From NCBI RefSeq assembly GCF_039522165.1, contig NZ_BAAADE010000001.1:1116001-1180000 (forward strand): a stretch of 64,000 nt of DNA, read 5' to 3'. Below the pieces are notes generated by a model, which worked only from the letters and a program-made list of their open reading frames with translations, made no database searches and was not told where the DNA came from. The position numbers and the translations under genes were made by a program. This DNA is from Paenochrobactrum glaciei (GTDB lineage: Bacteria; Pseudomonadota; Alphaproteobacteria; Rhizobiales; Rhizobiaceae). Positions 1 through 7,906 of the stretch are shown here, in pieces; positions within the stretch are counted from its first letter, which is position 1, and every line of letters begins with the position of its first letter.

Positions 1-90
1 TTTAAGGCCTGTTGCTGATACTGCTATGCCTGAACAAAAAATGTTCAGACACAGCCGGATGCCAATAAGAATTTAAGAAGGAATACCAGC

Positions 91-1383
91 GTGGTTCAAA
101 CGCTTCGTCAAAGCAGTCCTGATTTCGAAGAAAAGTTTGCTGAATTTCTAAACAGCAAGCGTGAAGTTTCCGCCGATGTGGATCGGGTGGTACGCGAAAT
201 TGTGGATCATGTGCGTCGTGACGGCGATAAAGCGCTGATTTCCTATTCCAAAACTTTCGACCGTATCGATCTGGATAAAACCGGCATTGCCGTTACCAGC
301 GAAGAAATCGACGAAGCTTTCAAACTTGCTCCGGCCTCGACCGTTGAAGCATTGAAACTGGCGCGTGACCGCATCGAAGCCCACCATGCCCGCCAGATGC
401 CGCAAGATGACCGCTACACGGACGCTTTGGGCGTAGAGCTCGGCTCGCGCTGGACAGCGATTGAAGCTGTCGGCCTTTATGTACCGGGCGGCACTGCAAG
501 CTATCCAAGTTCGGTTTTGATGAATGCCGTGCCTGCACGCGTTGCAGGTGTTGAGCGTATCGTCATGGTTGTGCCTTCGCCGGACGGGATTTTAAACCCG
601 CTGGTGCTGGTCGCGGCACGCCTTGCCGGTGTATCTGAAATTTACCGCGTCGGCGGCGCACAGGCGATTGCCGCTCTTGCCTATGGCACCGAAACCATCA
701 AACCGGTTGCCAAGATTGTCGGCCCCGGCAATGCGTATGTGGCTGCCGCCAAGCGCATTGTGTTCGGAACCGTCGGCATTGATATGATCGCGGGGCCTTC
801 CGAAGTGCTGGTTATTGCCGACAGCGATAATAATCCGGACTGGATTGCCGCCGACCTCTTGGCACAAGCCGAGCATGACACTGCCGCACAATCCATCCTG
901 ATGACCAATGATGAAGCATTGGCCAAAGCAGTTGATGAAGCGGTTGAGCGTCAGCTTAAAACTTTATCACGCAGCGAAACGGCAGCCGCAAGCTGGCGTG
1001 ATTATGGCGCGGTTATTCTGGTGGATGACTTTGAACAAGCCATTCCGCTCGCCAACCGTATTGCAGCCGAACATCTGGAAATTGCCACCGAAAATGCTGA
1101 AGAGCTGGTGGATAAAATCCGCAATGCCGGTTCTATTTTCATTGGTAAATATACACCGGAAGTCATTGGCGATTATGTCGGTGGCTGTAACCATGTGTTG
1201 CCGACAGCCCGCTCTGCCCGCTTCTCATCAGGCCTTTCTGTGCTTGATTATGTCAAACGCAGTTCTATTCTAAAGCTCGGGCCTGAACAGCTACGCGCAT
1301 TAGGCCCTGCTGCTATTGATATCGCCCGTGCCGAAGGCCTTGATGCCCACGCACAATCGGTTGCAATCAGATTGAATCTTTGA
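91..1383 (+). CDS. hisD: Histidinol dehydrogenase
   Basis: Catalyses the last two oxidations of histidine biosynthesis (L-histidinol to L-histidine, two NAD+ reduced), cytosolic, zinc-dependent. The 430 residues match the family's length. Visible signatures are the substrate loop VPGGTASYPSS (about 131-141), the zinc-ligand segment AQAEHD with Q259 and H262, the catalytic pair E327-H328 in AAEHLE, and a late GDYVGGCNH segment. The start is a GTG at 91, preceded by AAGAAGGA about 9 nt upstream. It is followed after 6 nt by the UPF0262 gene, so hisD, UPF0262 and the phosphatase gene probably form one transcript. The other histidine genes in this window (hisB-hisE) lie 55 kb away on the opposite strand. 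Confidence 0.97.
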   Translation: MVQTLRQSSPDFEEKFAEFLNSKREVSADVDRVVREIVDHVRRDGDKALISYSKTFDRIDLDKTGIAVTSEEIDEAFKLAPASTVEALKLARDRIEAHHARQMPQDDRYTDALGVELGSRWTAIEAVGLYVPGGTASYPSSVLMNAVPARVAGVERIVMVVPSPDGILNPLVLVAARLAGVSEIYRVGGAQAIAALAYGTETIKPVAKIVGPGNAYVAAAKRIVFGTVGIDMIAGPSEVLVIADSDNNPDWIAADLLAQAEHDTAAQSILMTNDEALAKAVDEAVERQLKTLSRSETAAASWRDYGAVILVDDFEQAIPLANRIAAEHLEIATENAEELVDKIRNAGSIFIGKYTPEVIGDYVGGCNHVLPTARSARFSSGLSVLDYVKRSSILKLGPEQLRALGPAAIDIARAEGLDAHAQSVAIRLNL

Positions 1384-1389
1384 GGACAT

Positions 1390-1869
1390 ATGACCAGCGG
1401 CGGTGAAGCCCGATTGATTGATGTTGAGCTGGATGAGTCCATTGGACGCTCCACGCCTGACATTGAGCATGAGCGTGCCGTCGCTATTTTTGATCTGATT
1501 GAAGAAAACAGCTTCCGTCCCGTGGGTGACGAGATCGGCGGCCCTTACAAATTGCGGCTTTCGCTGCTTGAAAAACGGCTGATTTTTACCATCTCAAGGG
1601 AATGCGGAGAACTTGTTGCCACGCATATTTTGTCGCTCACCCCTTTGCGGCGCGTTGTGCGCGATTATTTTATGATCTGCGAAAGCTATTATGAAGCCAT
1701 CCGCTCTGCCACGCCCAGCAAGATTGAAGCCATTGATATGGGGCGCAGAGGTCTGCACAATGAAGGCTCGCAAACATTACAATCCCGTCTCGAAGGCAAG
1801 ATTGAGGTTGATTTCATCACCGCGCGCCGGCTGTTCACGCTGGTTTGCGTGCTGCATTGGCGGGGGTAA
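1390..1869 (+). CDS. UPF0262 family protein
   Basis: A 159-residue soluble protein with no signal peptide or membrane segment. I recognise it as UPF0262, a family of unknown function typical of alphaproteobacteria and usually found directly behind hisD, as here. It starts 6 nt after hisD and ends 6 nt before the next gene, so translational coupling is likely. The sequence is rich in acidic residues near the N-terminus (IDVELDESIG) and has a conserved-looking basic/aromatic core (LRRVVRDYFMICESYYEA). No catalytic motif is apparent and I assign no function. Confidence 0.88.
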   Translation: MTSGGEARLIDVELDESIGRSTPDIEHERAVAIFDLIEENSFRPVGDEIGGPYKLRLSLLEKRLIFTISRECGELVATHILSLTPLRRVVRDYFMICESYYEAIRSATPSKIEAIDMGRRGLHNEGSQTLQSRLEGKIEVDFITARRLFTLVCVLHWRG

Positions 1870-1875
1870 ACTTGC

Positions 1876-2352
1876 ATGATCGCCAGTGAAGATGTATCAA
1901 GCCCCGCAGAAGACGTAGACCCCCCCCTTAAACTGGGTCTGCCCTCTTCCATTCTTTTCGTTTGCGGCAAAAACTCTATCCGTTCGCCAATGGCCGAGCT
2001 TTTAACACGCCGTATGTTGAGCAAAAGCGCTTATATTGCTTCTGCCGGCGTGAAAAAAGGAGAGCGCGACCCGTTTGTGGATGCGGTTCTGGCTGAAGAA
2101 GGTATATCGCTTGATAACCGCCAGCCCCGCAACTTGGATGAACTGGAAGACGGCTATTTTGACCTTATCATAACACTGACACCTCTGGCGCATCACACGG
2201 TTTTGGAAAAAATGCGCGGATTTTCAGTTGATGTTGAATATTGGCCAACGCCTGATCCGACATTACTGACCGGCTCCAGAGAGCAAATACTGGTCGCTTA
2301 TCGTGATGTTCGTGATCGTTTAAAAAAACAAATCGAACAGCGTTTCGCATAA
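1876..2352 (+). CDS. Low-molecular-weight phosphatase family protein
   Basis: A 158-residue protein of the low-molecular-weight protein tyrosine phosphatase / arsenate reductase fold. The phosphate-binding loop CX5R is visible as CGKNSIRS with nucleophile C30 and R36 at the end of a beta strand (ILFVC), followed by the usual PMAE helix start. The general-acid region is probably WPTPDPTL near the C-terminal third. The substrate cannot be read from sequence: it may be a protein tyrosine phosphatase (Wzb/Etp-like) or an ArsC of the thioredoxin type. It is the third gene of the hisD-UPF0262 run, an order common in Brucella-like genomes. It does not resemble the glutaredoxin-type ArsC at 10.7 kb. 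Confidence 0.85.
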   Translation: MIASEDVSSPAEDVDPPLKLGLPSSILFVCGKNSIRSPMAELLTRRMLSKSAYIASAGVKKGERDPFVDAVLAEEGISLDNRQPRNLDELEDGYFDLIITLTPLAHHTVLEKMRGFSVDVEYWPTPDPTLLTGSREQILVAYRDVRDRLKKQIEQRFA

Positions 2353-2354
2353 TC

Positions 2355-2458
2355 CAGAGCATTTATATTGATGAAGATGAACCACTGCAAAAAAATGCTC
2401 TGTTTATTTTCCCACACGCATCTTATCTGAAAACCGTTACACACTTTTCAGGATGCGC
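2355..2458. repeat. Rhizobiales-type intergenic palindromic repeat
   Basis: Two palindromes fill the gap before infA. CAGAGCATTT (2355-2364) is repeated inverted as AAATGCTCTG (2393-2402). It is followed by CGCATC-N4-CTGAAAA / TTTTCAG-GATGCG (2417-2457) around an ACCGTTACACAC centre. The second half has the look of the dispersed CCGAAAACCG...TTTTCGG palindromes that are abundant between genes in Rhizobiales. The family assignment is from memory; the inverted symmetry is directly visible. Confidence 0.6.
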
Positions 2459-2590
2459 TTATAGCGCATTTCAGTTGTTCACAAACGCGTCCTAATCATA
2501 TAGGTTCCGCGCAAATCCCGATGAACCGCCTTTGACGGTTTATTTTAACGACTATCAAACATAAGTTTTAAGAAAAGAAACAGGTATCGC

Positions 2591-2809
2591 ATGGCGAAAG
2601 AAGAAGTCCTCGAGTTTCCGGGCGTAGTTACTGAACTGCTGCCAAACGCAATGTTCCGCGTTAAACTCGAAAATGATCACGAAATCATCGCTCACACCGC
2701 TGGCCGTATGCGCAAAAACCGCATCCGCGTTCTGGCCGGTGATAAAGTGCTGGTTGAAATGACCCCTTATGACCTGACCAAAGGTCGTATTACCTACCGC
2801 TTTAAGTAA
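2591..2809 (+). CDS. infA: Translation initiation factor IF-1
   Basis: A 72-residue single S1/OB-fold protein, exactly the usual length for bacterial IF-1. It binds the 30S A site and helps IF-2 and IF-3 select the initiator tRNA. Typical segments are visible: the start MAKEE, the strand FPGVVTELLPN, the HTAGRMRKNRIRV turn and the GDKVLVEMTPYDLTKGRI end. The gene has its own upstream space of about 240 nt containing a palindromic repeat. It is followed by maf after 110 nt, an order seen in other Hyphomicrobiales. Confidence 0.98.
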   Translation: MAKEEVLEFPGVVTELLPNAMFRVKLENDHEIIAHTAGRMRKNRIRVLAGDKVLVEMTPYDLTKGRITYRFK

Positions 2810-2919
2810 GCAAGGCTTACAAAGCTTTAGAGCTGGTATCAGTTTAACCGGTATAAGGCTGACTGGTCTATGTCTGGCCATTATCTCACGAGCCGATCCT
2901 CACAAGAAAGTTTCTCCTT

Positions 2920-3546
2920 ATGAGCGCTCAGCATAAGTTGGTACTCGCATCAGGTTCCCCGCGCCGGATTGAGCTTTTGGCGCAGGCTGGCATTACGCCG
3001 GACCATATCCATCCGGCCGATATTGATGAGGCACCATTGCGCGCCGAGCATCCGCGCTCGCTCGCACGGCGCTTGTCACGCGAAAAGGCTGAAAAAGCAG
3101 CCGAACAATTGCGTGGCGATGAAGCCTATGGTGCCAGTTTCATACTGGCCGCCGATACGGTGGTTGCCGTTGGTCGGCGCATGCTGCCCAAAGCTGAACT
3201 GGAAGATGAAGCGCGCGAATGTCTGCGGCTTCTCTCCGGCCGTTCGCACAAGGTTTTCACCGGCGTCTGCCTTATTCAGCCAAACGGCAAATTGCGTCAG
3301 ACAATCGTTGAAACCCGTGTCCGCTTTGAACGTCTTACCCGCACGCATCTGGATGCCTATCTGGCTTCGGGCGAATGGCGTGGTAAAGCAGGCGGTTATG
3401 CCATTCAGGGGCTTGCCGGAAGCTTTGTTGTCAAACTGGTTGGTTCTTATACCAATGTGGTTGGCCTGCCGTTGAATGAAACGGTAAGCCTGCTGGCAAG
3501 TGGTGATTATCCGGTCTATAATCACTGGAATACAGGCAAGGTTTAA
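2920..3546 (+). CDS. maf: Maf-family nucleoside triphosphate pyrophosphatase
   Basis: A 208-residue Maf/YhdE-like protein, probably hydrolysing non-canonical or pyrimidine nucleoside triphosphates to monophosphates (house-cleaning role). The phosphate-binding start SGSPRRIELL (11-20), the catalytic AADTVV segment with D79, and the GKAGGYAIQG motif are all present. The subfamily (dTTPase YhdE type or m7GTP type YceF) cannot be settled from these motifs. yacG starts 8 nt downstream, so the two are surely co-transcribed. Confidence 0.93.
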   Translation: MSAQHKLVLASGSPRRIELLAQAGITPDHIHPADIDEAPLRAEHPRSLARRLSREKAEKAAEQLRGDEAYGASFILAADTVVAVGRRMLPKAELEDEARECLRLLSGRSHKVFTGVCLIQPNGKLRQTIVETRVRFERLTRTHLDAYLASGEWRGKAGGYAIQGLAGSFVVKLVGSYTNVVGLPLNETVSLLASGDYPVYNHWNTGKV

Positions 3547-3554
3547 CAGCCGCT

Positions 3555-3764
3555 ATGAGTGAAAACAGCAAAAACGGCAGCGAATCGAATGTGACGCCTT
3601 TGCGCCCGACGCGTCCCTGCCCTGAATGTAAAAAACCATCCTCGCGCGAACATTATCCGTTTTGTTCGTCCCGTTGCCGCGATGTGGATCTCAATCGCTG
3701 GCTTTCCGGCACTTATGTGATTCCCGGACCACGCATCGAAGAGGATGATGAAGAGGCGGAATAA
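3555..3764 (+). CDS. yacG: DNA gyrase inhibitor YacG (zinc-binding)
   Basis: A 69-residue protein with the YacG zinc ribbon: C22 and C25 (CPEC), then C37 and C41 (CSSRC), followed by the hallmark DLNRWLSG segment. In E. coli YacG binds GyrB and blocks its DNA binding; that role is inferred from the family. The C-terminus is acidic (EEDDEEAE). The stop codon lies in the loop of a terminator hairpin, so the last codons also encode the 5' arm of that hairpin. Confidence 0.93.
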   Translation: MSENSKNGSESNVTPLRPTRPCPECKKPSSREHYPFCSSRCRDVDLNRWLSGTYVIPGPRIEEDDEEAE

Positions 3765-3779
3765 TCCGCCTTTTTCTTT
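3754..3779 (+). terminator. Rho-independent terminator overlapping the end of yacG
   Basis: AGGCGGA (3754-3760), loop ATAA, TCCGCCT (3765-3771), followed by a T-rich tail TTTTCTTTTT. The TAA stop of yacG is in the loop. It ends the infA-maf-yacG direction of transcription. Confidence 0.85.
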
Positions 3780-3985
3780 TTCCAGCATTTTTAGCCGTGA
3801 ATCAGCCATACATTTTAATGATTCACGTGAAATATTTTGCAATAAAAAGCCATCAGCCCCATCTTGTTGATGGTAAAAACAACCAAATAAGCGCTGAAGC
3901 CTCTGTTTTTTATACGATTTTCAAGGCTTAGGCTGTTAATTCGTGAAATCCACCGCATAAAAGCCGAAAAATTATAAAGTCCCAC

Positions 3986-4013
3986 TGGACAGACAAAAAT
4001 TTGCTGCTATAAA
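3986..4013 (+). promoter_or_regulatory. Candidate promoter of tRNA-Phe
   Basis: TGGACA (3986-3991), a 16-nt spacer and TATAAA (4008-4013), some 60 nt before the mature tRNA end. It is a near-consensus housekeeping promoter. The rest of the 310-nt gap 3765-4074 shows only the yacG terminator and a GTGAATCA/TGATTCAC inverted repeat near 3795-3830. Confidence 0.55.
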
Positions 4014-4074
4014 CCACCCATTCCAGCGAATAACTCATTCGCTTCTCCGGCAACTCAGCTTGCAGGAACGGGAT

Positions 4075-4150
4075 GCCCGGATAGCTCAGTTGGTAGAGCA
4101 ACGGATTGAAAATCCGTGTGTCGGCGGTTCAAGTCCGTCTCCGGGCACCA
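4075..4150 (+). tRNA. tRNA-Phe (anticodon GAA)
   Basis: A 76-nt cloverleaf with encoded CCA. The acceptor arm GCCCGGA pairs with TCCGGGC. The D arm has AGCTCAGTTGGTAGAGCA. The anticodon stem ACGGA/TCCGT encloses loop TTGAAAA with anticodon GAA at 4108-4110, and the T arm contains GGTTCAAGTCC. No integrase or att duplication is seen near its 3' end. Confidence 0.97.
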
Positions 4151-4334
4151 TTCATCTTCCCCCTTCAAAATTAAACTTTCAAGATATTGCGCTTATTGCA
4201 TCTGCTTTGTTATGCGCTCTGCATTTATTTTGAAGTCCGATTGCGCTCGATAGCAGTGTAGGGCTGAAACATATTTTGATGCTGACAAGCGCCACTTCAA
4301 TGCTACACTTATCCGGATAAAGCCGGAGGTCATA

Positions 4335-4577
4335 ATGCGCACTTTTCTCATTTCATTGTTTTTGCTTCTTCCCGCCACAAGCTTGATGGCCGCCGAACCA
4401 GAAGGCAAAAAGCTGTCGCAAATCATTGCCGAAATCGAACAGAACAGTGATTTTGCTTATGTTGATGAAGTCGATTGGGACAGAAAAGGCTATTATGAAA
4501 TCGAATATTATTTGAAAACTGGTGCTAAAGTCGAAGTCCGTATTGACCCTAAAACCGGCGCAATCGTGCCGAGATAA
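4335..4577 (+). CDS. Small secreted PepSY-domain protein
   Basis: An 80-residue protein with a clear signal peptide (about 1-19, ending SLMAA) and a mature part that reads as one PepSY domain: helix KKLSQIIAEIEQ, then strand-turn-strand with KGYYEIEYYLKTGAKVEVRIDPKTGAI. PepSY proteins are periplasmic and some inhibit proteases, but no function is established for this kind of stand-alone copy. The SD sequence GGAG lies 6 nt before the ATG. It is a single gene between tRNA-Phe and the opp locus. Confidence 0.85.
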   Translation: MRTFLISLFLLLPATSLMAAEPEGKKLSQIIAEIEQNSDFAYVDEVDWDRKGYYEIEYYLKTGAKVEVRIDPKTGAIVPR

Positions 4578-5024
4578 AAGCTGCGGTAAAATACAGGGTT
4601 TTTAATCCAAAAAAATCCACAGCTCACCCTAATATTATTCTAAAAAAACTGGATTCTTCATAATAATCCGTCAAAATGAAAAATATTTTTTATATCTTTT
4701 AGCCGGAAATAGTTGTTTCCGGCTAAAACCAACTGAAAATGTGGCCTTTCCGGATGGTTAACACTCGCAATCGGATATGCAACTAAAGTTTTAAGGTAAA
4801 AATCAGCCATTTCTGTACGCTCAAATTTAATATGAGCACGCTCGTCAAAATTGGCTTTAAAAATCAAAGCTTTATTTTGAATTTTTAAAAAAGTTTAAAT
4901 TAGCCCCTGTTTCAGCGCGTCAGTTTTCAATGCAGCATTTTGCAAACAGAACTATTTTTCAACCCACGTAAAGCAACCTATGGTTGCAAACTTCCCATTA
5001 AACAAACTGACAATAGTCCCCCTC
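4578..5024. other. AT-rich intergenic stretch without a supported gene
   Basis: Between the PepSY gene and the oppA promoter the sequence is AT-rich. A 69-codon minus-strand frame exists at 4658-4867, but it has no Shine-Dalgarno site and no recognisable domain, so I do not call it. No tRNA-like or repeat structure was seen. Confidence 0.5.
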
Positions 5025-5052
5025 TTGTCAGGGTTTCAGAACATAATATCAT
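5025..5052 (+). promoter_or_regulatory. Candidate oppA promoter
   Basis: TTGTCA (5025-5030), a 16-nt spacer and TATCAT (5047-5052), followed by a leader ending in the strong ribosome site GGGGAGG four bases before the oppA ATG. Confidence 0.45.
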
Positions 5053-5086
5053 GGACGTCTAAAGCTTTTTTCCGAGGGGAGGTTTA

Positions 5087-6667
5087 ATGTTTAAGAAGAT
5101 TTTACTGGCGAGCGTTTGCGCTTTTGCGTTTAGTGGCATCGCCAATGCCGAAGTGGTTTTCAACCGCGGTAATGATACCGATCCGGCAACGCTTGACCAT
5201 CATCGCACATCAACGGTCTCTGAAGGCCGCATCATGAAAGACCTCTATGACGGTCTTGTCATTCAGGATGCAAAAGGTATTCCGGTTGCCGGAACGGCAA
5301 AATCCTGGGATATTTCCGAAGACGGTCTGGTTTACACCTTCCATCTGCGTGATGATGCCAAATGGTCCAATGGCGATCCGGTCACTGCCGGTGATTTCCT
5401 CTTTGCTTATCGCCGCATTATGAATCCGGCTACCGCTGCGGGCTATGCCAGCATGCTGTTCCCGATCAAAAATGCTGAAGAGATTGCAGGTGGCAAGAAG
5501 CCTCTCGAAGAGTTAGGCGTTGAAGCTGTTGATGATCACACGCTGAAAATCACCCTCAATGCACCGACCCCTTACTTTCTGGAACTGCTGACCCACCAAA
5601 CCGGTCTGCCAATGCACCAGAAGAGCGTTGAAGCAAACGGCGACAAGTTTACAGCCGCTGGCAAAATGGTCACCAATGGTGCCTTTATGCTGGAAAGCTT
5701 CCAGCCGAACGACAAAATCGTCATGAAAAAGAACCCGCATTATTATGATGCGGATCAGGTCAAGATTGATACGGTCAATTGGATTCCATTTGAAGACCGC
5801 GCATCCTGTATGCGTCGCTTCGAAGCCAAAGAAGTGCAGGCTTGCTCGGACGTTCCGGCTGAACAGATTGACTATGTAAAGAAAAATCTGGCCAAGGAAT
5901 TCCGTATTGCCCCTTATCTCGGCTCTTATTATCTGCCGATCAAAGGCAAAACCGCTGACAGCAAGCTGAAAGACCCGCGTGTGCGTGAAGCCATTTCTAT
6001 GGCAATCGACCGTGAATTCTTGTCCGAACAGGTCTGGCAAAACACTATGCTGCCGGGTTATTCGGTCGTACCTCCTGGCATCAACAACTATGTTGAAGGC
6101 GGCGTTCAGCTCGAATTTGCCAAAGACGACATGCTTGAGCGTGAAGACAAGGCAAAAGAACTCCTGAAAGAAGCAGGCGTTGCACCGGGTTCGCTGTCTA
6201 TCGAACTCCTCTACAACACCTCTGAAAACAACAAAAACACCATGGCTGCCATTGCTGATATGCTCAGCAATATCGGTATCAAGGCTTCGCTCAACGAAAC
6301 CGAAGGTGCGACCTATTTCAACTTCCTTCGTGAAGATGGTCCGTTCGATATCGCACGTGCTGGCTGGATTGGTGACTATAACGACCCTCAGAACTTCCTG
6401 TTCCTGACCGGCACCGGCATCAGCTTCAACTATTCGAAATGGTCAAACAAAGACTATGATGCGCTGATTGCTAAAGCAGCAGTCACCACGGATATGAAAG
6501 CCCGTGCAGAAGTGTTGGCTGATGCAGAGCGTCTGATGCTCAAAGAAACTGCGGTTATTCCGATCCTTTACTACTCATCCCGCGCGCTCGTTGCAGACAA
6601 TGTTGAAGGTTATGAAGATAATCTGATGGATGCGCATGCAACACGCTGGCTGTCCTTGAAGGATTAA
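5087..6667 (+). CDS. oppA: Oligopeptide ABC transporter, substrate-binding protein
   Basis: A 526-residue periplasmic binding protein of the SBP_bac_5 family. The signal peptide spans about residues 1-21 (cleavage after SGIANA) and no lipobox cysteine is present, so it is soluble in the periplasm. Typical family segments are NRGNDTDPATLDHH at the N-terminus, FHLRDDAKWSNGDPVTA, and a late RAGWIGDYNDPQNFL segment like that of OppA proteins that bind oligopeptides. The strong Shine-Dalgarno GGGGAGG and the stem-loop directly after the stop both favour higher expression than the permease genes that follow. Specificity (oligopeptide, murein peptide or other) is not readable. Confidence 0.93.
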   Translation: MFKKILLASVCAFAFSGIANAEVVFNRGNDTDPATLDHHRTSTVSEGRIMKDLYDGLVIQDAKGIPVAGTAKSWDISEDGLVYTFHLRDDAKWSNGDPVTAGDFLFAYRRIMNPATAAGYASMLFPIKNAEEIAGGKKPLEELGVEAVDDHTLKITLNAPTPYFLELLTHQTGLPMHQKSVEANGDKFTAAGKMVTNGAFMLESFQPNDKIVMKKNPHYYDADQVKIDTVNWIPFEDRASCMRRFEAKEVQACSDVPAEQIDYVKKNLAKEFRIAPYLGSYYLPIKGKTADSKLKDPRVREAISMAIDREFLSEQVWQNTMLPGYSVVPPGINNYVEGGVQLEFAKDDMLEREDKAKELLKEAGVAPGSLSIELLYNTSENNKNTMAAIADMLSNIGIKASLNETEGATYFNFLREDGPFDIARAGWIGDYNDPQNFLFLTGTGISFNYSKWSNKDYDALIAKAAVTTDMKARAEVLADAERLMLKETAVIPILYYSSRALVADNVEGYEDNLMDAHATRWLSLKD

Positions 6668-6675
6668 TCACATTT

Positions 6676-6720
6676 CACGGCTGCGAAGAGACAATCTTCG
6701 CAGCCGTGAGTTCTTATTTT
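6676..6720 (+). terminator. Stem-loop between oppA and oppB (attenuator or terminator)
   Basis: A perfect 14-bp stem: CACGGCTGCGAAGA (6676-6689), loop GACAA, TCTTCGCAGCCGTG (6695-6708), then AGTTCTTATTTT. It probably terminates most oppA transcripts or protects their 3' end while some read on into oppB. Confidence 0.8.
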
Positions 6721-6733
6721 CAATTAGAAATTA

Positions 6734-6967
6734 TTAGCCAGCGACCAAATGCTTTAAAATAAGCGCAGTGATATCGCCGTTGATCACAGGTGCAAAGGCA
6801 ATAACCGCCTTTATCATCATCACCTGACCGGCTCTTCGCATTCCATCTTCGGTTTTTGTAATCCTGATCAAAAAGGCGTTGATGGCTGGCATGATAATTT
6901 CAACGAGCACAAGACGAACAACGGTCGCCTTCGGGCTGACGTTTAAAAAATTGAAGGGTGCGTTCAT
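6734..6967 (-). CDS. Possible small hydrophobic protein antisense to the opp intergenic region (doubtful)
   Basis: A 77-codon frame on the minus strand inside the 315-nt oppA-oppB gap. Codon use looks plausible. The protein has a hydrophobic stretch (TVVRLVLVEIIMPAINAFLI) and a start FLNVSPKATVVRL that faintly recalls the DUF6460 pattern of alphaproteobacteria. Against it, there is no clear Shine-Dalgarno site before the ATG and the orientation opposes its operon. I rate it as a candidate only. Confidence 0.3.
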   Translation of the reverse strand: MNAPFNFLNVSPKATVVRLVLVEIIMPAINAFLIRITKTEDGMRRAGQVMMIKAVIAFAPVINGDITALILKHLVAG

Positions 6968-6982
6968 GCAAGGAATAAACCG

Positions 6983-7906
6983 ATGTTAAATTACACACTC
7001 CGACGACTTGCTGGCGCAATACCCACTGTCTTAATTATCGTCACCATCACATTTTTTATGATCCGGCTAGCACCGGGCGGGCCTTTTGATCTGGAGCGGC
7101 CAATTGATCCGCTGATCATGGCAAACTTACGCAAAGCCTATAATATGGATGCGCCATTATGGCAGCAATATCTGATTTATCTGGGCAATCTCTTACAAGG
7201 TGATCTAGGACCAAGTTTTGCCCGTCGCGACTTTAGCGTCAATGATCTGTTTGCAGCCGGTCTGCCTGTTTCCATTATGCTTGGCGCGCTCGGCCTTTCA
7301 CTGGCCGCTGTTATCGGCACCATTCTTGGCTGTGTCGCAGCACTCAAACAAAATTCGAAATTCGATTATGCCATCGTTGCCATCGCAACCTTTGGTATCA
7401 CCACACCAAACTTTGTCGTTGCCCCAATCCTCAGCCTGTTTTTCGGCGTGATTTTGGGCTGGGTTCCGGCTGGTGGCTGGTCATCGGCAGATGTTACCTA
7501 CTGGATCTTACCGGTTATCACCCTTGCATTGCCGCAAGTGGGCGTCATTGCCCGTCTGGTGCGCGGCGCGACCATTGAGGCATTACGTGCCAACCATGTG
7601 CGCACAGCACGCGCCTACGGCCTGCCTGCACGCATTGTGGTAGGTGTTCATGCCTTGCGTGCCGCCATGCTGCCAGCGGTTTCTTATCTGGGACCAACAG
7701 CTGCTTCACTGCTCACCGGTTCTGTAGTGATTGAAACGATTTACGGCATTCCGGGTATCGGCCGTTATTTTGTGCAGGGCGCACTCGGACGCGATTATAC
7801 ACTGGTCATGGGAACCGTTGTTGTGATTGCCGTTTTCGTTGTGCTCTTCAATCTCATTGTCGATCTCATTTATGCATGGCTTGATCCACGGGTGCGTTAT
7901 GACTGA
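6983..7906 (+). CDS. oppB: Oligopeptide ABC transporter, permease 1
   Basis: A 307-residue inner-membrane permease of the BPD_transp_1 (DppB/OppB) type with six expected helices. The first is at residues 10-30, preceded by the typical LRRLAGAIPT start. The EAA loop that docks the ATPase is visible as EALRANHVRTARAYGLP, and the C-terminus ends in YAWLDPRVRYD, characteristic of DppB-like subunits. The ATG follows AAGGA by 8 nt. Its last codons overlap the start of oppC (ATGACTGA), so the two are translationally coupled. Confidence 0.94.
   Translation: MLNYTLRRLAGAIPTVLIIVTITFFMIRLAPGGPFDLERPIDPLIMANLRKAYNMDAPLWQQYLIYLGNLLQGDLGPSFARRDFSVNDLFAAGLPVSIMLGALGLSLAAVIGTILGCVAALKQNSKFDYAIVAIATFGITTPNFVVAPILSLFFGVILGWVPAGGWSSADVTYWILPVITLALPQVGVIARLVRGATIEALRANHVRTARAYGLPARIVVGVHALRAAMLPAVSYLGPTAASLLTGSVVIETIYGIPGIGRYFVQGALGRDYTLVMGTVVVIAVFVVLFNLIVDLIYAWLDPRVRYD

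Noticed and set aside
4075..4150. tRNA-Phe as an integration site for a mobile element
   Set aside because: No integrase gene, no duplicated 3' tRNA end and no foreign-looking genes on either side.
4658..4867. 69-codon minus-strand frame in the oppA upstream gap
   Set aside because: AT-rich spacer with no ribosome site and no family resemblance.
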